DNA from: an uncultured Flavobacteriales bacterium
GTDB taxonomy: Bacteria > Bacteroidota > Bacteroidia > Flavobacteriales > Crocinitomicaceae
Length of the DNA stretch: 64,000 bases
NCBI GenBank assembly: GCA_946482515.1
Contig: CAMLRS010000003.1
Span: 62,001-126,000, forward strand
Direction: 5' to 3'
The notes below the pieces were generated by a model. It saw only the letters and a list, made by a program, of their open reading frames with translations. It did not search any database and was not told the DNA's origin. Below are positions 1 through 8,016 of the stretch, piece after piece. The stretch's first letter is position 1, and each line of letters starts with the position of its first letter. A program made the translations under genes and the position numbers.

Positions 1-1
1 A

Positions 2-349
2 AAGCTTGCAATGAAGCTACAGGAGCATCAGCAGAAGATGGACATCACGGCAGCCGAAATGGCCCAGATCGAGAATAATTTGAACCGTAAGAACCAGCAA
101 GCCCAGAATTTCCAGCAAACCGAGGGTACCAAGCTCCAGAAAGAAGCCATGGAAATCCAGACCGTGATTACCAACAGGCTGGAAGAAGGCAGCAAGAAAT
201 ACTGCGAGAAATACAAGATCGATATCCTGCTCGTACAAGGCCAGGGAAGCCAGATCAGCTACATTAAGCCCAACATGAACGTGACCACGTCATTTATCGA
301 CTTCCTGAACAGCGAGCACGACAAGCTGAATGAAGAAATGGGTAAATAA
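2..349 (+). CDS. OmpH/Skp-like periplasmic chaperone, 3' part
   Basis: The reading frame is already open at the left edge, so the true start lies outside the window and only the C-terminal ~115 residues are visible. They are highly charged and helical (long runs rich in E, K, Q and N), followed by a short beta-like tail ending with a D-F-L-N-S motif. This coiled-coil-then-beta layout and the length fit the OmpH/Skp family, trimeric periplasmic holdases for outer-membrane proteins. A DUF4924 gene follows after 3 bases, so the two are probably cotranscribed. The family call is an inference from composition and the tail; a generic coiled-coil protein is the alternative. Confidence 0.6.
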   Translation, partial: KLAMKLQEHQQKMDITAAEMAQIENNLNRKNQQAQNFQQTEGTKLQKEAMEIQTVITNRLEEGSKKYCEKYKIDILLVQGQGSQISYIKPNMNVTTSFIDFLNSEHDKLNEEMGK

Positions 350-352
350 TCT

Positions 353-904
353 ATGCTGCACGCCCGTCAGAAAAAGGAGGAAAACATCGCTGAGTATATG
401 TTGTACATGTACCAGATCGAAGATGTGATCCGTATGTACCATTTCGATGTAGACCGCATTGTAGACGAATTTGTGCGTCCGCAATTGCCGGATGCTTCGT
501 TCCTCGAACAATACCGCGACTGGTACCGCAACCTGGTCGATGAAATGCAATCCGAGCGCATTACCGAAACCGGTCATTTGATGCGTTTGAAAGAAATTCT
601 GGTCGAGCTGTCCTACCTGCACAACACCTTGCTGAATGTGGTCAACGACGAGAAATACCAGGCACTTTATACGGCTGCCTCACCACACATCGAAGCATTC
701 CGCGAGCGTTCCAACCTGAAAGATCGCAATCACGTCGAAATCTGTTTCCAGGCGTTGTACATGAAGCTGCTGCTGCGTTTGCAGAAAAAAGAGATCAGCG
801 CCGAAACCGAAGAAGCCTTCGACAATATGCGTGTGCTGCTGGCATATCTCTCAAAAGCCTATCACCAGATGAAAGGCGGCGATGGGCAGTTCTGGAATAA
901 TTGA
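353..904 (+). CDS. DUF4924 family protein
   Basis: A 183-residue soluble, alpha-helical protein. The N-terminus (ARQKKEENIAEYMLYMYQIED) is the typical opening of DUF4924, a family found in Bacteroidota with no assigned function. There is no signal peptide or membrane segment. The ATG is 3 bases after the stop of the OmpH-like gene, implying translational coupling. The stop codon TGA (902-904) is also the first three bases of an 8-bp tandem array that continues to about position 956. The family name is recalled from the conserved N-terminus; function is unknown. Confidence 0.7.
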   Translation: MLHARQKKEENIAEYMLYMYQIEDVIRMYHFDVDRIVDEFVRPQLPDASFLEQYRDWYRNLVDEMQSERITETGHLMRLKEILVELSYLHNTLLNVVNDEKYQALYTAASPHIEAFRERSNLKDRNHVEICFQALYMKLLLRLQKKEISAETEEAFDNMRVLLAYLSKAYHQMKGGDGQFWNN

Positions 905-956
905 CATCAGGACGTCAGGACCTGCCTGCCGCAGGCAAGGTATTAAGATATCAGGA
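902..956 (+). repeat. 8-bp tandem array starting at a stop codon, with palindrome
   Basis: Units TGACATCA (902-909) and GGACGTCA (910-917) follow one another at an exact 8-bp period, and the first three bases are the stop codon of the DUF4924 gene. The array is interrupted by a 15-bp palindrome (TGCCTGC, one base, GCAGGCA, about 923-937) and resumes with related words near 944-959. The palindrome belongs to a family also seen near 15170, 42660 and 46080. The stretch to 1292 otherwise holds a doubtful small ORF and part of a dispersed repeat. Confidence 0.75.
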
Positions 957-960
957 CAGT

Positions 961-1170
961 CTAGAGAATTCTGTGAATGATGTGGTGAAAAATACCTAGC
1001 AGGCGTTCCGTCATGCGCAGGCAATAATCCGAAACTTCCAGGGTCGTATAGAATAGCCGGTCAACAGTGTAAGTAATACCGTCCAAAACTAGTTGTTCAT
1101 CAAACCCGGAAGGTAAAAAAGCCATTGAAAACGCACCAACCCGGCGAAGGAGAGCCAATCCGCTGTTCAT
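961..1170 (-). CDS. Doubtful small ORF (54-69 residues)
   Basis: The minus strand has an open frame ending at 961. From the ATG at 1170 it encodes 69 residues, and from the ATG at 1125, 54 residues. The C-terminal part reads like ordinary protein (GFDEQLVLDG, VDRLFYTTLE, GIFHHIIHRIL) but matches no family I recognise. The ATG at 1170 sits in the loop of a perfect 9-bp hairpin (1157-1165 with 1174-1182). It lies downstream of the DinB gene in the same orientation and could be a decayed gene remnant. Low confidence as a functional gene. Confidence 0.25.
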   Translation of the reverse strand: MNSGLALLRRVGAFSMAFLPSGFDEQLVLDGITYTVDRLFYTTLEVSDYCLRMTERLLGIFHHIIHRIL

Positions 1171-1182
1171 TGACAGCGGATT
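1157..1182. repeat. Perfect 9-bp hairpin
   Basis: AATCCGCTG (1157-1165) pairs perfectly with CAGCGGATT (1174-1182) around an 8-base loop. There is no T-run on either side, so it is not a classical intrinsic terminator. On the minus strand the loop contains an ATG that could start the small ORF ending at 961. Confidence 0.6.
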
Positions 1183-1195
1183 GACACTTACCGTC

Positions 1196-1276
1196 CTAAT
1201 TCCTCCCTTTGGAGGGAAGAAAAAGCGTAGCTTTTGAAGACCAAGCGTTAGCGCCGGGAAAATGGGGGAGGATTGT
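1196..1276 (-). repeat. Partial copy of a dispersed CCTCCC-type element
   Basis: The stretch opens with a small hairpin (CCTCC, loop, GGAGG) and contains the words AAGCGTAGC, TTGAAGACC, AAGCGTTAGCG and GGGGGAGG, which recur in the two longer copies at 1938-2086 and 42641-42784. It carries no ORF. It is best read as a shortened copy of a non-coding dispersed repeat. Confidence 0.5.
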
Positions 1277-1291
1277 GTATTCATAGCTGTC

Positions 1292-1807
1292 TTATGAAAA
1301 ATCAGGATAATCAGCTGTTGGTCCGAAGCTCTGCGGAACAGGAATGCCCAGCAGACGGAAATAAACACCCAGCTGCGCGCGGTGGTGAACGATCTGGTTG
1401 AGCGCCATGCGGATCACTTCGCTTTTAGGCTCTACGGAATAGATGGTGTCGCCGCTGCGGAGTGTCCATTTTTCCTCAAGAGTAGCTTCATCGGCTTCGA
1501 GCAAAGCTTTTCTGCCGCTTTCCAGATTGCGCTGCAAGAGGTCGAGCAAATCCTGGTTGTTGTTGATCGGAACCGGTGTATACGGAGCAGTTTCAAAATC
1601 GAGTTCGTCTGTTGTAAGCGTCATTTCAATCCAGCCCGCCAATTCGGCTACGTGCGAAGCCAGCGGTACGATTTTCATGCTTTTTTCGTGTGGCTGCCAA
1701 TCCGGTTTGTCGGTTGGTACCAGTTTCATGAACTCTTTCGTTACGCGTGCCTGCTCTTCTAATTCTTTTACCAGTGATGTGATCACGGTCATCGTTCCTG
1801 TTGTCAT
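1292..1807 (-). CDS. DinB family protein
   Basis: A 171-residue protein with the DinB/YfiT four-helix layout. The histidine in SHVAEL (first third) and the C-terminal pair in QIVHHRAQLGVYFRLLG are the usual positions of the metal-binding triad, and the last motif is the family signature. DinB-like proteins are metal-dependent and some are thiol transferases; the substrate here cannot be read. It starts with ATG at 1807, and the next minus-strand gene upstream is 275 bases away behind a bidirectional hairpin, so it is probably transcribed alone. Confidence 0.85.
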   Translation of the reverse strand: MTTGTMTVITSLVKELEEQARVTKEFMKLVPTDKPDWQPHEKSMKIVPLASHVAELAGWIEMTLTTDELDFETAPYTPVPINNNQDLLDLLQRNLESGRKALLEADEATLEEKWTLRSGDTIYSVEPKSEVIRMALNQIVHHRAQLGVYFRLLGIPVPQSFGPTADYPDFS

Positions 1808-1871
1808 AATGTGTTGTTTTTTGATTACACTACAAAGGAACGAGGGGCCACTGTCAACCCTATGGCAGTCT

Positions 1872-1892
1872 AAAAATCGCAGCGCGATTTTT
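1872..1892. terminator. Bidirectional terminator-like hairpin
   Basis: AAAAATCGC (1872-1880) and GCGATTTTT (1884-1892) form a perfect 9-bp stem with a 3-base loop, with a longer T-run on the plus strand (to 1895) and a shorter one on the minus strand. On the minus strand it would end transcripts from the regulator gene at 2083-2766 before the DinB gene. Confidence 0.5.
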
Positions 1893-1900
1893 TTTAATTT

Positions 1901-1935
1901 TTAATGTTGGATGATTGATTTTTAATGGTAATTGT
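1901..1935 (+). repeat. 7-bp tandem array (five units)
   Basis: From 1901 the sequence reads as five consecutive heptamers, beginning TTAATGT, TGGATGA and continuing with TTGATTT, TTAATGG and TAATTGT. It is a degenerate array of the same GATGTTT family seen at 13741-13781 and 50027-50061. It lies between the hairpin at 1872-1892 and the dispersed element at 1938-2086. Confidence 0.55.
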
Positions 1936-1937
1936 CT

Positions 1938-2086
1938 CCCTCCTTGAGGAGGGATTAAGGGAGGTGGCTCACCACGATACTAAAGTTTGATGCCACCCTC
2001 CTCATTATCCTTCAGCTTACGTCGCAAGCGACTAGCTTCAGTCTTCCAAAGCTTCGCTTTGTCTTCTCAAGGGAGGAAGCGATTAA
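1938..2086 (-). repeat. Dispersed CCTCCC-type element, full-length copy
   Basis: About 150 bp bounded by self-complementary ends (CTCCTTGAGGAG near 1943; CTCAAGGGAGG near 2070). Inside is a GGTGGC / GCCACC pair and several short palindromes such as GTCGCAAGCGAC and AAGCTTCGCTT. Read as reverse complement it aligns along its whole length with 42641-42784. No ORF of note. The layout resembles a miniature inverted-repeat element or REP-type sequence with no transposase in the window. Confidence 0.65.
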
Positions 2087-2766
2087 TAATTAACGGGAAG
2101 TTCGTATTCGCCCAGCGGAATGTGTTTTTCTTTCTCGAATGGTCGACCGGTAGAGCGCAGGCTTGCCACGCGTGAGATTTTGAAGTCGCGGTATTCGTTT
2201 CGCAGGTGACACCAGGCGATGACGTGCCAGTTGAAGGCATAAAAGACCAGCCCGATCGGCTCGATGGTCCGTTTGCTGGCTTCTTCTTTGAAATTGGTGT
2301 ATTGGAGATCCAGCTGTGTGTTGTTGGAAATGGCTTCCTGTATGACGGAGAGGTAGTCGAAATCGGGGGTAACGCGACTTGGGACCTGAAGCTTGATCGA
2401 GGCGCTGAGCTGTTCGATCTTTTCCTTCTGCGAATGCTTCAGCACAGTTTTTACCTTGGTGAGCGCGGTGGAAAAGTGCGCGTGCGTGGTTTTATCGGCA
2501 AAACCCGACAGCAGCGATTCTGAAACCAGCAGCGCATGGGCTTCTTCCATGGTAAAGGCTACCGGCGGCAGGAAAAAGCCTTGCGTGATGAAGTAACCGC
2601 GGTGTGGCTCGAAACTGACTGGAATACCCGATTCGCCCAATGCTTTCACGTCGCGGTAAACGGTGCGAATACTCATCCCGAAACGCTCGGAAAGCTCTTC
2701 AGCGGTGACGTGTTTTTTGGATTGCAGCACGGTCAGAATGGCAAACAAGCGGTCGATGCGGTTCAT
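2083..2766 (-). CDS. YafY-type HTH/WYL-domain transcriptional regulator
   Basis: A 227-residue regulator. The N-terminal ~60 residues form a winged helix-turn-helix (RIDRLFAILTVLQ, then AEELSERFGMSIRTVYRDVKAL), the hallmark of the DeoR/YafY group. Residues from about 135 form a WYL domain (IEPIGLVFYAFNWHVIAWCH...DFKISRV), a ligand-sensing module. The ATG at 2766 overlaps the stop of the upstream FAD oxidase gene in an ATGA junction, so both form an operon; the regulator may control that oxidase, which is an inference. The gene ends inside the edge of the dispersed repeat. Confidence 0.88.
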   Translation of the reverse strand: MNRIDRLFAILTVLQSKKHVTAEELSERFGMSIRTVYRDVKALGESGIPVSFEPHRGYFITQGFFLPPVAFTMEEAHALLVSESLLSGFADKTTHAHFSTALTKVKTVLKHSQKEKIEQLSASIKLQVPSRVTPDFDYLSVIQEAISNNTQLDLQYTNFKEEASKRTIEPIGLVFYAFNWHVIAWCHLRNEYRDFKISRVASLRSTGRPFEKEKHIPLGEYELPVNY

Positions 2767-4178
2767 AGAATGGGTTTGTCGGGAAGTACTTTCCCGGGAT
2801 TCAACAGGTTTTTCGGATCGAAGACGCGTTTGATCGCGCGCATCAGCTCCAGCTGCACTTCGGAGAACGCAATATCCATATACGGTCGCTGCACAAGCCC
2901 AATGCCGTGTTCGCCGGAAATCGTTCCGCCCAGCTTTACGACTTCGGTAAACAGCTCGCGGATGGCTTTTGGTAACTCATTGTTCCAGGCATCATTCGAC
3001 AGATCGCCACGCAGAATATTGATGTGCAGGTTGCCGTCGCCGGCGTGACCGTAGCAAACGGAATGGAATCCATAGGCGCTGCCGATGCGTTTCACACTTT
3101 CGAGCAATTGCGGCAATTGATAACGCGGCACCACCGTGTCTTCTTCCTTATAAACAGAGTGACTTTTCACCGCTTCGCCAACTTTCCGGCGTAGTTTCCA
3201 GAGACTGTCTTTCTGTGCCTGCGTTTCGGCAAAGAGGATTTCATCGGTGTCGTATTGCTCAAGTAATCCCATGATCTTTTCAGCGTCCTGGAAGAGCACA
3301 TCCGGATTGAAGCCGTCGAGCTCGATGAGCAGGTGGGCAGCGTGATCGTCTTTCAGGATTTCGGGTGGATCGTCGACATGCGGCAGCGTATACAGAATCG
3401 CGTCGCGCTCCATGAATTCCAGACCGCTGGGAATAATGCCGGCTATGAAGAGCTCACTGACGGCCGCACAGGCTTCCGTGGCTTTCCGGAATGGGACGAG
3501 CAACAACAGATCGTGGGTCGGGTGGGGAAGCAGCCGCAAAACGATCTTCGTCACAACGGCCAATGTTCCTTCGCTGCCCACAATGAGCTGCGTGAGGTTG
3601 TAGCCGGTGGCGTTCTTGATCACATTCGCACCTGTCCAGATGATTTCACCGTTCGGCAAAACGACTTCCAGGTTTAGTACGTAATCCTTCGTGACGCCAT
3701 ATTTTACCGCTTTCGGGCCGCCGCTGTTTTCGGCTATATTTCCACCAATGAAGCACGAGCCTTTACTGGCCGGATCGGGCGGATAGAACAATCCTTTTTC
3801 GCGAACGGCCTGTTGTAACGCTTCGGTAATCACGCCCGGTTCGGTTGTTACCTGGTGATTTTCCTCGTCGATGTGCAGGATGCGGTTCATGCGTTCCATG
3901 CTCAGCAGCACACCGCCTTTATCGGCCAGTGCGCCACCGCTCAGTCCCGTACGGGCGCCCGATGGTGTTACGATGAGATCGTTTTCATAGCAATAGCGGA
4001 GCACAGCGCTCACTTCCTCGGTACTTTCCGGTTTCACGACCACGGAAGGGAAGAAAACGAAGTCTTCGGTGTGATCGGACGCATAATGCGCCGTTATCGC
4101 TTCACCGGCAAGACAACGCGCTCCCAGCAGGTTTTGCAGGAAGACGATATGTTGTTCCGCTATCGGAGTAGTGCTCAT
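2763..4178 (-). CDS. FAD-linked 2-hydroxyacid dehydrogenase, GlcD/D-lactate dehydrogenase type
   Basis: A 471-residue flavoprotein. Residues ~55-190 form a PCMH-type FAD-binding domain with the glycine-rich PSGARTGLSGGA loop, GGNIAENSGG and KYGVTKDYVLNLEVVLPNGE; the C-terminal half is the FAD-oxidase C domain ending HGIGLVQRPYM...RVFDPKNLLNPGKVLP. Family members oxidise glycolate or D-lactate to the 2-keto acid at the membrane; the substrate is not decidable. An in-frame TTG lies at 4184, but the ATG at 4178 sits 14 bases after a TATTTTTG promoter element (4193-4200), so I prefer it. It is followed by the WYL regulator with a 4-base overlap. Confidence 0.87.
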   Translation of the reverse strand: MSTTPIAEQHIVFLQNLLGARCLAGEAITAHYASDHTEDFVFFPSVVVKPESTEEVSAVLRYCYENDLIVTPSGARTGLSGGALADKGGVLLSMERMNRILHIDEENHQVTTEPGVITEALQQAVREKGLFYPPDPASKGSCFIGGNIAENSGGPKAVKYGVTKDYVLNLEVVLPNGEIIWTGANVIKNATGYNLTQLIVGSEGTLAVVTKIVLRLLPHPTHDLLLLVPFRKATEACAAVSELFIAGIIPSGLEFMERDAILYTLPHVDDPPEILKDDHAAHLLIELDGFNPDVLFQDAEKIMGLLEQYDTDEILFAETQAQKDSLWKLRRKVGEAVKSHSVYKEEDTVVPRYQLPQLLESVKRIGSAYGFHSVCYGHAGDGNLHINILRGDLSNDAWNNELPKAIRELFTEVVKLGGTISGEHGIGLVQRPYMDIAFSEVQLELMRAIKRVFDPKNLLNPGKVLPDKPIL

Positions 4179-4192
4179 AAACAATGTTTGTC

Positions 4193-4200
4193 CAAAAATA
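4193..4200 (-). promoter_or_regulatory. TAnnTTTG (-7) element for the FAD oxidase operon
   Basis: The minus strand reads TATTTTTG, a perfect match to the Bacteroidota -7 consensus, 14 bases before the ATG at 4178. The expected transcript leader is about 10 bases. No clear -33 TTG was found. Confidence 0.6.
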
Positions 4201-4275
4201 GAGAGTCTGTGGAAATTTTCGGGTGAAAAGAATTTGCTAATTTTAAAGCCAATCTACACATCTAAATTATTTATC

Positions 4276-4713
4276 ATGTTACAAGAAAACCGTGACTATT
4301 TTTTTGCAGATAGTTCCTTGACTATGAATGCAAAACAACCGCTTAACCGTGCCTATGCCGCAATCGTCAGTACGAAAGACTATGTTTTCATCGTTCCAAC
4401 CAAAACGATAGGCATGTTTATGGTACTGAACACCATTACAACACACCGCTTGTTTCAAAACGCCAGCATTCCTCAGGGGCTGCGAAATCTGATTGCCGAA
4501 TCCGGATCAGTAAATGAGCTGGAGCAGACGTTGATCGAGCTGTTGCAGAACGACGAAAAACTGGTACACAAAGTGGGCGATCAGAAAAGCTTCAAATTCC
4601 GTGGTTTCTTTGGAAAACACACGCTTCGTATGGCTAAAGGAACGGGCTGGACATCCATTATGGCCGAAGGAAAAGGCAAAAGCAAGGAGTTCCGCGTTTT
4701 TCACGGACAGTAA
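4276..4713 (+). CDS. Hypothetical protein, 145 residues
   Basis: The frame is open from 4171, but the upstream part overlaps the divergent gene's promoter and codes an unlikely N-terminus. The ATG at 4276 gives MLQENRDYFF and a 145-residue soluble protein. It is mixed alpha/beta, with an IVPTKTIGMFMVLNT stretch and a basic C-terminus (KSFKFRGFFGKHTLRMAKG, EGKGKSKEFRVF). I recognise no family. The stop TAA at 4711 begins an 8-bp tandem array. It stands alone between a divergent operon and a convergent one. Confidence 0.7.
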   Translation: MLQENRDYFFADSSLTMNAKQPLNRAYAAIVSTKDYVFIVPTKTIGMFMVLNTITTHRLFQNASIPQGLRNLIAESGSVNELEQTLIELLQNDEKLVHKVGDQKSFKFRGFFGKHTLRMAKGTGWTSIMAEGKGKSKEFRVFHGQ

Positions 4714-4817
4714 GCAGACTTCAGGACTCTAAGACTTCAAGACATCAGGAATCATATTGAACCTGATGTCTTGTTGTTTAATATCTTAAAATCTAATGTC
4801 CTGAAGTCCTAAAATCA
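4711..4817. repeat. Back-to-back 8-bp arrays forming a hairpin between convergent genes
   Basis: On the plus strand, units run at 8-bp period from the stop codon: TAAGCAGA (4711-4718), then CTTCAGGA and three more to 4750. On the minus strand another array runs from the stop of the PorE-like gene: TGATTTTA (4817-4810), GGACTTCA (4809-4802) and on. Where they meet, AAGACATCAGG (4739-4749) pairs perfectly with CCTGATGTCTT (4762-4772) across a 12-base loop. This would act as a bidirectional transcript end for the two converging genes. Confidence 0.8.
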
Positions 4818-6884
4818 ATTCGCTTTGATCTCAAACTCCGTGCGTCGGTTTTGCTGGCGCCCGTCGTCCGTTGAATTGGTTGCAACCGGTTTGGAAGCTC
4901 CGTAGCCTTTCGCAATGAGTCGGTTGGCCGCAATGCCTTTGTTGGTCAAATATGTCACAACAGCTTCTGCACGTTGCTGGGAAAGTGTTTCGTTTACGGT
5001 TGCTGAACCGGTATTGTCCGTATGACCAGAGATCTCGATCTTCAGTGCAGGCACTTCTTTCAGCAATTTTACCAGTCGCTCCAGCTCGGCGTTGGATTCC
5101 GGGCGCAGGCTCGATTTTCCGTGATCGAAGAAGATATTTCGCAGGGCGATTTTGCTGCCCACGGCGATGTTTTTCAGCTCGATGGTTTTGTTGATCAATT
5201 GATCTGCCGTGCCTGTTGGAATATCGAAGTTCTCGGAATGGAACAGGTAGCCGGTGGCTTTCACCGCAATACCGTAGTTTTTACCGGAATTCAGCGTGAT
5301 GATGAATTTCCCCGTAGCGCTGTTAGTGGTAAATGTTTCGATTACCTGTCCGGTAGCGTTGTCCGTGATTTCGATCTGTGCTTCCACCGGTTTGCGCGAA
5401 ATCGCATCGATGGTAACGCCTTTGAAGACGGTCAGTGATTTCTTTTTCACATCTACGGTGCTTTCCATCGCGTGATCTTTCACCGGCTGAGCAATCGAAG
5501 CCAGCAGGTAATCTTCGGTTTCCACCACCGGTTTTTTCTCCGGCCCGAAGAACGTTACGCGGTAAATATCGTACCCGCCTTTGCCGCCGGAACGGTTAGA
5601 AGCGATGTAGGCAAATTTCCCGTTGGCTGTTGCAGCGAAAAAGAAGTCGTCGTATGGTGTATTGATCGGGTAGCCCATGTTCACCGGTGCCGACCATTGT
5701 CCCTGTAATTTTTTCGAAACGAAAATATCGTAGCCGCCCAGTGATTCGTGTCCTTGCGAAGCAATGTACATGGTCTCGCCGTCGATATGTACATACACCG
5801 GTCCATCGTTGAATTTGGAGTTGATCGCCGGGATTCCCGCAGCGGTCATGTAATCCTGCTTCATTTTGTTCTGCATGGCGGAGAACATGATTTCCGTTCC
5901 GGTTGTGCGCGTATCGCTGTCGCGTGAGAAGAACACTTTCCAGCCATCTTCGCTGTAAGCGGCATACGTTTCGCTGGCCTTATCGGAGCTGATCTGGAAC
6001 ACCATTTTCTTCGGGTCCGACCAGTTGGCTCCTACAAGCTTCGATTCGTAAATATCCGTCTGACCGGTTTGATCGGCGCGGTGCAGTAGCATTTTGTTTC
6101 CATCGTAGGAAAGACAGTTGGAAACGTCGTCGGTCGTAGAATTGATCGTTCCGGCCAGCGCTTTGGGCTTGCTCCAGCTGCCGTCGTTCAGAGACGTGCT
6201 GTAAATATCGTAGTCGTATTCACCCACGGCATTTGTCTCGTGACTGTTGCTGCGATTGGAGGAAAAGATCATCTCGGCGCCGTCGGTAGAGATCGAAGGT
6301 GCGATTTCATCCTGTGGCGTATTGAGTGTTTCCACGTTGTCGATCCACGCGCGCACCGGATTGGCTTCGGCCGTTTTTGCTGCGGTACATTCCTTTTTAT
6401 GCTGGGTCACGAACTTCGCGAAGTTGTCTGCTTTTTTGTACTCGACCTCGAATGCCTGATAGGATTTGAGTGCTTCGTCGTATTTGCCTTCCAGCTGGAG
6501 CGCGTAGCCCATGTAGTAATTCAGGAAAGGATCGCAGGCAGGATCGAGCTGCCTGGCCTTTTTGAAAAACGGGATGCATTTCGACGGATCGTTGGAATGG
6601 GCATGACACACACCGATCTTGAAGTTCAGCTCGGCATTGTTCGGGTTGAATTTCTGCGCAACCTCGTATTGTTTCAGTGCATTTTTGTAGTTCAGCCCGA
6701 AATCCTGCACGAGAAACAGAGCTTCGTTTCCGGCTTTGTAAAACTCATTGCCCTGGTCAATGGCTGTTTCGGCTTTTTTGAAGCCTTCTTTGTCGTCCTT
6801 GAAGTTCGAGGACTTGAATTCTATGTTTTGCGCGAAGGCCTGTACGGAGAGTCCCAGTGCAATCGCAGTAAGTATCTTTTTCAT
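4815..6884 (-). CDS. PorE-like OmpA-family protein (TPR, PD40 propeller, CRD, OmpA)
   Basis: 689 residues with a cleavable signal peptide (LTAIALGLSVQAFAQ). Order of modules: TPR-like helices (~30-160), a WD40-like/PD40 propeller (~190-450, repeated SISTDGAEMIFSSNR and SKFNDGPVYVHIDGETMY-type blades), a carboxypeptidase-regulatory-like domain (~485-575) and an OmpA C-terminal domain (~580-689) with EISGHTDNTGS and NETLSQQRAEAVVTYL, which bind peptidoglycan. This architecture is that of PorE, the periplasmic T9SS component that anchors the machinery to the cell wall. It follows a TPR gene after 4 bases. Other OmpA/TolB-like proteins share parts of this layout, so the PorE role is an inference. 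Confidence 0.82.
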   Translation of the reverse strand: MKKILTAIALGLSVQAFAQNIEFKSSNFKDDKEGFKKAETAIDQGNEFYKAGNEALFLVQDFGLNYKNALKQYEVAQKFNPNNAELNFKIGVCHAHSNDPSKCIPFFKKARQLDPACDPFLNYYMGYALQLEGKYDEALKSYQAFEVEYKKADNFAKFVTQHKKECTAAKTAEANPVRAWIDNVETLNTPQDEIAPSISTDGAEMIFSSNRSNSHETNAVGEYDYDIYSTSLNDGSWSKPKALAGTINSTTDDVSNCLSYDGNKMLLHRADQTGQTDIYESKLVGANWSDPKKMVFQISSDKASETYAAYSEDGWKVFFSRDSDTRTTGTEIMFSAMQNKMKQDYMTAAGIPAINSKFNDGPVYVHIDGETMYIASQGHESLGGYDIFVSKKLQGQWSAPVNMGYPINTPYDDFFFAATANGKFAYIASNRSGGKGGYDIYRVTFFGPEKKPVVETEDYLLASIAQPVKDHAMESTVDVKKKSLTVFKGVTIDAISRKPVEAQIEITDNATGQVIETFTTNSATGKFIITLNSGKNYGIAVKATGYLFHSENFDIPTGTADQLINKTIELKNIAVGSKIALRNIFFDHGKSSLRPESNAELERLVKLLKEVPALKIEISGHTDNTGSATVNETLSQQRAEAVVTYLTNKGIAANRLIAKGYGASKPVATNSTDDGRQQNRRTEFEIKAN

Positions 6885-6888
6885 GGGC

Positions 6889-7986
6889 TTAATTGCAGTT
6901 TCCTGAGTAATACGTTTTTCCTTCGACTGAGCCCAGCTCGTTGGCTTTGTGCCAGTCTTCGCAGGCGCCGTTCAGATCGCGGAGCATTTCTTTAGCCATA
7001 CCGCGATTGGCATAGCCGGCTGCGTATTTCGGGTCGAGTGAAACGGCTTTGTTGCCGAATTCCAATGCTTTGGCGTAATCTTTTCGCTTGAACCAGATAG
7101 CCGAAAGGTTGGAAGCTGCCGGCGCATAGTTGGATTGCAGTTGCAGCGCTTTTTCGAAGTCTTTTTGAGCATCGTCGATGCTGCCTTTTTCGAGGAAAGT
7201 TGCGCCGCGGTTGTTGTAAGCGAGGTAATAATTCGGATCGATGGAAATAGCGCGGTTGAAAGCGGCGATGGCACCGGCGTAATCCTTCATTTTCTTTTTC
7301 GTCGTACCGATATTATTGAGCACAAACGCCAGGTTCGGATTTTTGCGCTGCGCTTCTTCGTAATCGGCTACGGCTTTCGGGTAGTTCGCCATCATGCGGT
7401 GACAGCTGCCGCGGTCGTTGTAGGCATAAGCAAAAGCCGGATCCAGCTCGATGGTCTTGGTGAAAAACTTGATCGCCGTGGCATAATCCTGTTGCAGGAA
7501 TTTCAGCGTTCCGTAATTGTAATAAGCCTTCGGATTGGCCGGATCGAGCGCGATGGATTTTTCGTAATCCTTTTCCGACAACAAATAATCGTTCAGTCCC
7601 TGGTAAGCGCGCCCACGTTGGAAATAGGCTTTGGCATACGACGGGTTCTTTTCGATGAGGTTGGTAAACGTTTTGACCGCATCCGGGAAGCGCTCGGCCT
7701 CGTTTTCGGCTACGCCTTTGTTGTACCACGCGGCCGTGAAGTTCGGATCGGCATTCACCGATTTGCCGAATTCGGTAATGGCGGCATCGTATTGTTTGTT
7801 GTTAAACAGCTCGATTCCCTTGTTGTAAGCTTCCTGGCTGGCCGCAATTGTCGCGTTCTGCTGATTGAGCTTGGTGATGGAATCCCGGTAACGCTGTTCC
7901 TGGGGCGTGAGCGCCTCGACCTGTGCCGTGACCTGTGCTGAATACAGCAGCAAGCCCAGGACAAGCAATCTTCTGGCTTGTTTCAT
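6889..7986 (-). CDS. Exported TPR-repeat protein
   Basis: 365 residues with a signal peptide (MKQARRLLVLGLLLYSAQVTAQ) followed by about eight or nine tetratricopeptide repeats from ~60 to ~345, visible as recurrent YAKAYFQRGRAY, PANPKAYYNYGTL, AYAYNDRGSCH and YYLAYNNRGATF blocks. TPR solenoids bind partner proteins. The PorE-like gene follows 4 bases downstream, so the two are almost certainly one transcript and may work in the same periplasmic complex. A 14-bp perfect palindrome lies upstream at 8017-8030. Confidence 0.85.
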   Translation of the reverse strand: MKQARRLLVLGLLLYSAQVTAQVEALTPQEQRYRDSITKLNQQNATIAASQEAYNKGIELFNNKQYDAAITEFGKSVNADPNFTAAWYNKGVAENEAERFPDAVKTFTNLIEKNPSYAKAYFQRGRAYQGLNDYLLSEKDYEKSIALDPANPKAYYNYGTLKFLQQDYATAIKFFTKTIELDPAFAYAYNDRGSCHRMMANYPKAVADYEEAQRKNPNLAFVLNNIGTTKKKMKDYAGAIAAFNRAISIDPNYYLAYNNRGATFLEKGSIDDAQKDFEKALQLQSNYAPAASNLSAIWFKRKDYAKALEFGNKAVSLDPKYAAGYANRGMAKEMLRDLNGACEDWHKANELGSVEGKTYYSGNCN

Positions 7987-8016
7987 TCTGGATGTGTTTT
8001 GGTTTTAGCGCATTGA

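Noticed and set aside
1171..1368. Full 135-residue ORF at 961-1368 as a gene
   Set aside because: Its N-terminal half is read through a dispersed repeat and overlaps the DinB gene on the same strand in another frame.
7135..7941. Long plus-strand ORF of 268 codons opposite the TPR gene
   Set aside because: It mirrors the TPR gene's codons in antisense and shows no motif or start context; a shadow frame.
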